Shown one piece after another: positions 57,801 through 64,000 of a stretch of 64,000 nucleotides of DNA (the stretch's first letter is position 1; each line of letters opens with the position of its first letter). Below the pieces are notes generated by a model. That model made no database searches, was not told the DNA's origin, and saw only the letters and a program-made list of their open reading frames with translations. Made by a program: the position numbers and the translations under genes. The DNA comes from Nitzschia sp. DOCU1 (lineage: Eukaryota; Bacillariophyta; Bacillariophyceae; Bacillariales; Bacillariaceae), in assembly GCA_951394045.1 (NCBI GenBank), contig OX595988.1, forward strand, positions 124,001 through 188,000. The letters run 5' to 3'.

Positions 57801-58105
57801 CAGGAAGAAGCAGATAGCATCGGGGGGCCCAAGCCGAGAGTTGACTGCAGACTTCCTTCTGGGGCTATCAGAACGTTACCACAAGCCTCGACTCCTCCCA
57901 ACAGAGCAAGCGGGGGCATTAAGAAGAAGCAGGAAGGCGACAATTGTACTTCTTCCTCTTCCTCGTAGATTGAATCAACAGTTTTCCCCGCTTCAAAGGT
58001 GACCATTTCCTCTTCTATCCTTTGAATTGATTGGCTTTGTGTCCGTCTATCGGCACCTTCAAAGGATCCCCCCTCAGCCTGAGGACGACTCGACTTTGCC
58101 CCCAT
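54890..58105 (-). CDS. TPR-repeat protein with phosphosite-rich N-terminal half
   Basis: 1071 residues, single exon, ATG start. MGAKSSR at the N terminus fits an N-myristoylation site (G2, S6), suggesting membrane attachment. Residues 1-~610 are low-complexity and carry repeated R-x-R-x-x-S-[RE]-D units: RSRALSED (~375), RPRANSRD (~445), RLRSRSED (~476), RQRARSED (~516) and RSRANSRD (~551), with related RRQRSDD (~291), RRASS and RRISA. These are basophilic-kinase and possible 14-3-3 sites. From ~620 to the end are TPR-like helical pairs (AWLHFQNFHYDAALCVVNHA; ETALYVGNLHMEQGLLDSAK; LGWLHLQECDLTLAHHST; LGMIASCAGRFREALSFWK; RLSLVLLELKEYDRAKRLL), resembling kinesin-light-chain-type TPRs. Role: probably a signalling or trafficking scaffold (inference). 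Confidence 0.78.
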   Translation of the reverse strand: MGAKSSRPQAEGGSFEGADRRTQSQSIQRIEEEMVTFEAGKTVDSIYEEEEEVQLSPSCFFLMPPLALLGGVEACGNVLIAPEGSLQSTLGLGPPMLSASSCEEDEEDGNDQQSLSDHVNTSPRNGLSNAIEKIPACNDPTLSTKASETFASTLSLDSQSFPSLEGGFTGSETSSSTKKKGRERRNRMVDVYQTDSTMLWNDEGEEWSPLVFMTNQTRLQLPFRPCSRKWCTCQNDPTGHRRASSLPITHTQDGIANESASAHPDTPRTNAERFLKCGSPRRISAPHDHRRQRSDDLQGLWIPVEEAASSLQDDDQLSPGGKISPTPRELRWLVKSHSERNLSSSTAALDQDGCIVTCPRLPPAAQVKCSSTGQRSRALSEDLTLQQQPRISPPSPVHSGRKNSPVPWSSDSCIQKANPLIETSSSTASGSICHADDASTPVPVRPRANSRDFSSQAIQRVAVPTEQKSTSRSYRRLRSRSEDVIDMRPGEAMSSGTACARKNARDTPRLPQAQHRQRARSEDIVDQGNAGGLPTVTEPSDESSRGSSSNRSRANSRDASTPKRIHMLVEGGCFNRSKSSGGNARKSTPRSPTSVLAIQHTNSSASENAPNMPSQPHPAERCYKSKLALLRVSIDGLRRHRDSKVQVITTYHEMAWLHFQNFHYDAALCVVNHALELLYLTQGPADCGKGCLTLSETLTCVVDSMKPLLADLLLTKARIVLSSQQASAGVEETEIQYDGTDPFQRSKFLSQTAVALLQPLLRQQFHADLLAIVAKGLALLGRIYCQEGFAKPGIAMDHFQQATNMFQSLAKQEPLKYQVWFAETALYVGNLHMEQGLLDSAKDSYWHALRLYRCVYQRGQGALSSSVLMDMATTLTNLGWLHLQECDLTLAHHSTIEALYLLQYYHGENQSSVGSSANAAGSLRNLASVEYQLGMIASCAGRFREALSFWKAALKHQQLVLCADHPDMAITMEAIGSTYQQLYQWNKARDFLQGAIDVRKRASTDTIDVARLQSRLSLVLLELKEYDRAKRLLARAAKRYKLGSVPLDYLGQRARKWLSQLRDDEHERLNG

Positions 58106-58610
58106 GGTTCTAGGGGGTTATTCTACTTTCGTGGTTTGAGTATAGGTGATGTAATGTCCATACAGAATCCCAGCTGAGGGTCACAGTGCGGGATGGCAAC
58201 GAAGCTGTTGGCTCTGGTGGGGTGATTACAGTTTTCCCCTCTGAAACAATCTCAATGCAATCTTTCAATAAGTTTACACGATCGATCAATCCATGACTTA
58301 ATAATTGGTTTTAGGTCGGCAGATGATACTCTGTACTGTTTGAAAGATACTTCCGACTTTCGAAACTTCCCAAACGATGTAACCATCAGTCTAAAGCTGT
58401 TGGAGTGTCGGTGTCTTTGTTGCCTCAAACAGCGTGGTTTCCTCAACTTGGTTTCCGACCTTTTTACCCCTTTCGCTCCTCGGAGTGGCTACTTGAAATT
58501 CGGCAAGGCGAGCCGTGCTCCAAATTTTTCCTAAGTAACCTTCCTTAGCACATGCTTTTGGAATATGCCCACTCTGCACCCAAGGGATTCGGGATAACAA
58601 CTCCAATTGA
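58106..58610. other. 5' flank of the TPR gene, no gene recognised
   Basis: Short frames only. Confidence 0.35.
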
Positions 58611-58611
58611 C

Positions 58612-59283
58612 GTGTCAGGAGCATTCGGGAACCGGTCGTCGGTCAGACGAGGGCTATAAAAATCCTTGTCACCCCTGAGTCCCATTCGGTGAAATTCCTA
58701 TTGTGGTTTGATCGCGACTCAACTTTTGCTTAATCCTCAATTGCTTTTGCTTAAGCAAAATCGTCAGCAAAAAATTAAGCAAAAAATTCAGCAAAAAATT
58801 CAGCAAGAATGTAAGCAAAAATTGGCGAATGCTTTATGTAGTATTCGCGACCAAAGCGGAGAACTCAAAAGAATGCTAGAAAAATAATTACCAACGAGCC
58901 GACACGTAGTTGCGTTTGCTCAACTCCGGTGCCGTACAATATATACGTACCTACGTAGGGTTACAATATGGAGAAGCTGGCTGACGACATCATCATACGT
59001 ACGATGTTGGATTACTTCGACCGTTACTTCGAGAAAAATAATTAATAGGTTTCGGCTTTCACAAAACTCGAACGCAAACCCAGCTTACATTTTTGCTGAA
59101 TTTTTTGCTGAATTTTTTGCTTAATTTTTTGCTGACGATTTTGCTTACAAGCAAAATGATTTTGCTGACAGCATTCTGGTTCCCGGATTGAGCAATTGGA
59201 ATTTCACCGAATGGGACTTTAGGGGTGACACCTGATATTATAGCCTTCGTCTGACCGACGCCCGGTTCCCGAATGCTCCAGGG
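58612..59283. repeat. Fold-back element with ~200-bp inverted arms
   Basis: The left arm (~58612-58830) and right arm (~59088-59283) are inverted copies. Outer parts share GGAGCATTCGGGAACCG, CGTCGGTCAGACGA(G/A)GGCTATAA, GTCACCCCT and GTCCCATTCGGTGAAATTCC. Inner parts share the repeat AGCAAAAAATTAAGCAAAAA, CAGCAAAAAATTCAGC and ATGTAAGC. A ~255-bp spacer lies between. The minus strand over the right arm is open and reads as SKKLSKKFSKKFSKN within a 150-codon frame without ATG. Such a structure could form a long hairpin or give hairpin RNA. Confidence 0.8.
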
Positions 59284-60259
59284 CTCTGTGGGGTGCCAAA
59301 TATCGGGGTCTTTCACCAAAGCCCCGCTATTTTCGGCGAAGCACTGCCATGTGTCAATGACAATGCCAAGATTACGACTATAGACATGCGCTAAACCACA
59401 TGGCTTGTAAACGAGTTCTCCAATGCTGTTGGAGCACCATCCGTCGCGAAGGAATTCATCAACAAATAGGATGATGACGCGATCGGTAGACCACACAATA
59501 ATTGCCCAAGACAACAAGAACGCATGATGGATACGATACGCGCCAACGCAGGTGGGTGAGGAAAACGATTGCTACCTAGATAAAACATCTGCCTGCCGCT
59601 ACGACAATCGATCTCGAGTAGATGATCGCTCAAAGAGAAGTTTTCTTTGCGGGGAGTCTAGCAGACGAAATATGAAAGATCCATGAAATTTGATCACGTC
59701 CGGCGGCGTCCGGCACCTAAAAGGGGTAAGGGAATCTAAATGGACGGGTTTGATGCGGGGGCATATTCCCCAAAAGGATTGACCCTATCAGGGTGTGAGT
59801 TGTTGCTTCTACCGGTAGCTACCGACAGCCAAACTACTGCCGAATGTTGAATCCAGAGAAGACTGCCATTCAAGTTACCTCACTCCCCGCTACCCAACTT
59901 CATCCCGAAGTGGCCAGACGAGGACCTGCTTTCGCCGCTCGCCTGTTTGTTCTCTGATCCTCCTCCCGCGTTCTTCTTCTTGGTGGTTGCATTCGACGCA
60001 AAAGCCCCCAAGAGCATTGTCAACCAAAATGTCCGAGGTCCTTTGTAGCTCTGCATTGCGTGAGTTGCGCAAGACGAATAGTGATGTTGTTGTGAGAATG
60101 TGTCATTTTGGATTGGCACCTTCACTAGTCTAAAGCTATTGCGAACTTGGTATCAAGAATCAAGCAGAACCTAGAAAGGTAAAAACTCGAAGAATATCAC
60201 AAAATTGTCCTAAAGCTTAGTGGCCGAACGTAAACCCTATGTTCCCCTGTCGAAACTGA
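59284..60259. other. Intergenic, no gene assigned
   Basis: The minus-strand frame entering the fold-back arm extends to ~59517 (IIVWSTDRVIILFVDEFLRD, then YSRNLGIVIDTWQCFAENSG) and looks coding-like, but it lacks an ATG and a known domain. It may be a fragment of an element. One CTACCGGTAG at 59809. Confidence 0.3.
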
Positions 60260-61520
60260 TTAGCATCGGGTTGTAGCAAGCGCAGCAGTGGGTACCCCCG
60301 CCGGCCGCGTAATACTCTGACACAGGCTAGGTTCGCTCTGCAGGAAGAACTGGTGGTAATAGATACCTCGGCTAGGTCCACGGCTAACTCGTTGGAACCC
60401 ATACAAGTTAAGTTGACGGCGGAAGCTTTCAAACTTGCTTTGGTCGAAATAGTTGGGCATGACTCTCTCCAAGAATGCTTTAGAGTCGTGGACCTTGAAG
60501 GCCGCACCATCGTTTACCCACGAGATGATGTGGTCGAAGCCTTCCTTCTCGGCTTGGTTCAGAAGGAAGTGGAGCTTTTGCGGGAATACATTCTCGCACG
60601 CCCCGGGGCCTTGGTTGGAGGAGTCTCCATGGTTCTTTTGAGGGAATTCATCATCGAACATCTCACGTGGCATCATGATGCCCATCGATCGAGCATCTGG
60701 TCGGAACTCGTCGATGAAATCGCGTTGGCTAAAGATATCAGCAAATAGATGCATGTCTTCCGACATCTTGCCGCTTCCTCCGATCAAAGCTCGTGGTGCA
60801 GTGTTGCGATCTGTGTAGTTCGTATGGCAGAAAGAGTCCGTCCCTCCTACCCCAAATGGATCCTTGTAAGTCGACGTCGAAGCAGGCTGGCAGTTTACCT
60901 CCTTCTGCAACTGAAACGCCTCCTTCGGAATGGTATTCAGGTTTCCGAACAGGGGGTTCTTCAACGGGAACATTTGATCCATGCCAAAGAGAGCCATATT
61001 GCTACCCTCATTAAGGTGGTTGCGCTCGGAAGGCATGGATTCCACAAGCCTAATAGGAGCTGGGGCGCAGCTTTTCTCATCGTCGTCGTTTTGCTTGCCA
61101 TCGGGGACAGGCGCCCGCTTAAGCAACATACATAGCTCGGGAATTCCCTGAACGAAAGAAGGATGGAAATATCCACCTCGATTCTTCCCTGTACCGATGC
61201 GCTTCCATCCATAGATGTTAACTGAGTTATATGAAGCAGGTATCACCATGTCAGATTGTGCTTTGCCTAACGCCACGCCCACGCAATGCAGCCTACAATG
61301 CAAGGAACTTACGTTGCCTCTGGAAGCTCTTCAGTTTGGTTTGCTTGAAGTACTTCGGCATGATGGTAGCAACAAAGACTTCAGGATTCCAGACTCGGAA
61401 CGAATTGCCCCCCTCTTGCCAGGAAACAATATTAGCGTACCCCCGCCTTTCAGCATTCTCAAGCAAGTTGTGAAGCTTAGCTGGGAAGAAGTTAGTTGGG
61501 GTTTTCTTTTTAGACGGCAT
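60260..61520 (-). CDS. Two-domain heat shock factor protein, two exons
   Basis: Exons 61520-61313 and 61221-60260 are joined across a 91-nt intron (CGTCAAC-type end AGAGGCAAC|GTAAGT ... ACTCAG|TTAACA), giving 389 residues. The first HSF domain is at ~11-105 (FFPAKLHNLLENAERRG, IVSWQEGGNSFRVWN, KLKSFQRQLNIYGWKRI, GKNRGGYFH), with Trp in place of the usual Phe after Y-G. The second is at ~280-378 (VFPQKLHFLLNQAEKEG, IISWVNDGAAFKVHD, KFESFRRQLNLYGFQRV, RGPSRGIYYHQFF), intron-free. The linker holds DMHLFADIFSQRDFIDEF, a looser version of the paralogues' linker motif. Exon 1 is 208 nt, exactly as in the 31-kb paralogue, and both start MP[AS]KK. No coiled coil is seen. The overall layout equals the other two two-domain genes. 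Confidence 0.9.
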
Positions 61521-63709
61521 GTTGAATGGCTTTTCCTGAGATGATTCTCGAAGTCAAATTTATGATCCCCAGTTTGCACTTCACAATTTTCGGTCAGCGC
61601 TACAACTTTCTGTGATGATTCGTTTGGCCCAAGGGGAATCGCGCCGATATTAATATCTTGTGCATCTCATGATGGAAGAGTTGATTCCCCGACGTGGGGG
61701 GCCGGCTGTGCCCTCAAATTCGACAACAACTTCAACGCGGTACTCAACTTTTATCGGCGAAATAGAACCCAAGAGAAGTGTTTATCCCTGTATTGGCAAC
61801 ACAAGAGTGATAATGCGATCAGAAATGTTCTTACCCATTTAAGACAGTATCCAAGGGGCTATTGATACGGTTGAGCAAAGAGAAACGTCTATGCCAGAGT
61901 ATTATAAAAGACATATGAAGTTGCTAAGTCGAATCAGTACGTGGAGGCTTCCTTCGAAATAGATCTTTGCGTCATCACCTATTAAATAAGCAAACGACAA
62001 GTTGTTCGCAAAGGTTAGGATTACATTTTTTAAGGACGTCCATGAGAATAAACAACGCGTAGGCGGGAGCTTACAATCTCCGGCCTCCGAAACAGAGACC
62101 CCCAAGAAAGCACAGCTTCGCCGCTTCGATGGGCTTTAGTCGGATGCGGAAAGTCCTACGTCATAGACTCGTTTCCGCTTCCAGTAGAATCAATAGTAGA
62201 ACCGAAAGGGAAATCCTTTCATCGTAACAACATTTTTTACGTTGATCATCAGTAGATCAGACATTAAACATGTTGTCTAGAACATTACGTTGCTCATAGA
62301 TATCCATAGTTCCTTCCTTAACCTTTCCTTAATTTACAAAATGTGAGACTACGGTAGGACAAGAATACGTCATGAATGGAAAGTTCTCATTAAAGCACGC
62401 TGATGTCATTTCATTGACTTCGTCACCATGGTTCGTGTATTTCGTAAGCAGAGAGGAAGTTCGGATTTGTTGCAGAAATGCGTCATTCTGAATCGCTTTC
62501 TTCGGTTTTGTCCAGTAATTAAAAAAGACGACGACGCGGGACATTTGATCCTTTGCCGCTTTGTCTGTGAGTGGTATTCTGCATGGTTGCCGACCATCAA
62601 TAACAAAGCAACTTCAATGATGTGGATTGACGATGATTCTCCCACATGTCACACTACGATCGATGCAAAATGCATCACCAAATGTCGTCCTTTTCGGCCT
62701 ATCGTTGCGAAACGTTTCGCCGACCCCATCGCGGGGCTGTATTCAGGTCTGTCCCCTCCAGTCTCTCTTGTAGAGAAGAGAAATCCCGGTAACTACCAAA
62801 ATTGATACAACAAAGTACCGGTAATTGCAACAGAACGAAAGAGTCATATCGTTCCATCATGGGTTATCCCGGGGCAATTCGATGCTATGCTTCGTCGTGA
62901 ACTCGAATTTCGTGGAGGCGGCTGGGAAAAGAATGAATGCATCGTTCTACAAGATTTCGTCACGATTGTGGCCGCTGCGCGGGGAAACTGCGTTTCGCCG
63001 ACTCTGGCACAGTTGGGCAATGGTCTCTTTGACTACGATGCGGGCAGGAGAAAAGCGAACGTAGTGAACTGGTAGACTACGATTATTACTACCCAGATAA
63101 CAAAGTTATTCAATCCGGTAGAACATCCAACTTCCCATTCTTCCCCAACACGAAGAGCGATCCTCTTCGGTGGTCAAGAAGGGAGTACTATACGGTAGTA
63201 GGTAAGATTCTACTCTGATGTGTAGCAGCTACTGCATAAACTAATCACTAGGAGAAACGCCGTTTGTTTCTGAGTCCTACCAGCTCAGGAGACAGGTGGC
63301 TGCCAAGAGGATGCCCGAAGGAGGGCAAGCCTTTCTTCATAGCAAAGTCGACAGCTAAAAGTAGCATCCTGGTTACCTATTGAATAGCAATATCGACGAA
63401 AGCGGCAAGCACACAGCTCGGTCGATCACCACCATTGAATAGGTGCCAACGGCCAACGGGGGTTAAATGGTCAAACCAGTCGAACGACTAGCAAAGCTAG
63501 AGCATCGGCGAGAACTGCAGTTCTTAATAATCACTGTGCTGCTTCCGTTCTTTATCGTTTTACTTAGCTGTAGAACATTTGTTGACGCATCACACCCCTG
63601 CTACGAAAGATTGATTAAGTGAATGCCCACCGGGGATGCTCCAAGAAGCTAACTAGCTTGTACTGGTGCTTCTGCTTCTTTCTGCTGAGATTACGTCTTA
63701 TCGTTTGCC
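61521..63709. other. Intergenic, no gene recognised
   Basis: 2.2 kb with short frames. The longest ATG frame (62428-62805, 125 codons, MVRVFRKQRGSSDLLQKCVI, with scattered cysteines) has no recognisable domain and cannot be supported as a gene. Confidence 0.35.
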
Positions 63710-64000
63710 TTATTTGAAACAGTAGTTTGCCGCTTCTTTCAATTCCTTCAAACTCGTCGCGGGATCCTTGTTCAAAATGGTAAATTCGAAGATACCCGAC
63801 GACAAGCCATAATCGATTTCTTGGATAATTTCCTTGATTCTTGCTCGAATCACCGTCTCCCGAGTTTCGCCTTCCTCGACGGCAATCAGGCCTTGGTCGA
63901 TTTGATCACCGATCCGCTTTTCGAATTCCGCCACCGAATCCAACCCCACCCACACTCCAATCAAGCGTGCCCCGCTCAGGGACGCTTGAAGCTTTTTGGC
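63710..64000 (-). CDS. Guanylate-kinase-like protein, C-terminal part (runs off the window)
   Basis: The open frame enters from beyond the window's right end and stops at 63710. The visible ~96 residues include ARLIGVWVGLDSVAEFEKRI, ETVIRARIKEIIQEIDYGL and IFEFTILNKDPATSLKELKE. This order (hydrophobic strand, L-x-x-R helix, R/I-x-x-R lid end, E-I-x-Y/x helix, F-[DE]-[FY]-x-I-x-N-x-D strand, A/S-x-x-x-L-K-E helix) matches the C-terminal half of guanylate kinases, which phosphorylate GMP with ATP. The P-loop would lie outside the window. Cellular location unknown. The family assignment rests on the short C-terminal pattern. Confidence 0.6.
   Translation of the reverse strand, partial: AKKLQASLSGARLIGVWVGLDSVAEFEKRIGDQIDQGLIAVEEGETRETVIRARIKEIIQEIDYGLSSGIFEFTILNKDPATSLKELKEAANYCFK

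Noticed and set aside
61541..61556. TTCTCGAA upstream of the 60-kb HSF gene as a heat shock element (autoregulation)
   Set aside because: Only two GAA/TTC units; an 8-base match is expected by chance several times in the window.
62428..62805. 125-codon plus-strand ATG frame with several cysteines
   Set aside because: No recognisable family and no supporting splice or neighbour context; left unannotated as a gene.

Overview
The window is nuclear DNA from a eukaryote, most likely a diatom (a pennate diatom such as Seminavis is plausible, but the species cannot be fixed from the sequence). The reasons are: short GT-AG introns of 66-112 nt; five heat shock factor (HSF) genes, a family strongly expanded in diatoms; a DVLLGRG-type domain (DUF6824) that I know mainly from diatoms; a plastid-type presequence; and abundant DNA transposons with sparse genes. 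There are no operons, rRNA genes or CRISPR arrays, and I found no convincing tRNA. Exon boundaries were worked out by hand from splice motifs and reading frame.

Layout. 0-10 kb is mobile-element territory: an interrupted coding remnant, a 108-bp tandem repeat, a candidate CACTA/Plavaka-like transposon (2279-6121) carrying a 462-codon transposase-like gene, and two head-to-tail copies of a 1499-bp inverted-repeat element. 10-15 kb carries two single-domain HSF genes on the + strand. 15.6-16.1 kb holds a chimeric pseudogene copy of a PrsW-like protease gene whose intact version lies at 34.3-37.4 kb. 17.1-18.7 kb encodes PUS10 pseudouridine synthase. 20-28 kb holds a tandem exon-like repeat, a VKOR-like gene, a secreted protein, a conserved diatom-type hypothetical gene, and a probable plastid membrane protein with a partial duplicate of its 3' end. 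29 kb has a cluster of hairpin repeats. 31-32.7 kb is the first of three two-domain HSF genes. 40.2-42.3 kb is an intact Crypton-type tyrosine recombinase. 43.1-44.9 kb is a three-exon DUF6824 gene. 46.4-48.5 kb is the second two-domain HSF gene, followed by a diverged third copy of the 1.5-kb element. 51-58 kb has three intron-free genes (a hypothetical, a Ser-rich protein, and a 1071-residue TPR protein). 58.6-59.3 kb is a long fold-back repeat. 60.3-61.5 kb is the third two-domain HSF gene. The window ends inside a guanylate-kinase-like gene.

The most distinctive content is the HSF set. Three minus-strand paralogues each encode two complete HSF DNA-binding domains in one chain, one at each end, joined by a linker with a shared acidic/hydrophobic motif and with no obvious trimerisation coiled coil. 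Two further paralogues have one domain and share a C-terminal motif. All five have an intron at the same place in the (first) DNA-binding domain. Also unusual are a 10-bp palindrome, CTACCGGTAG, found at least ten times, and a candidate 28-nt intron (or frameshift) in PUS10.
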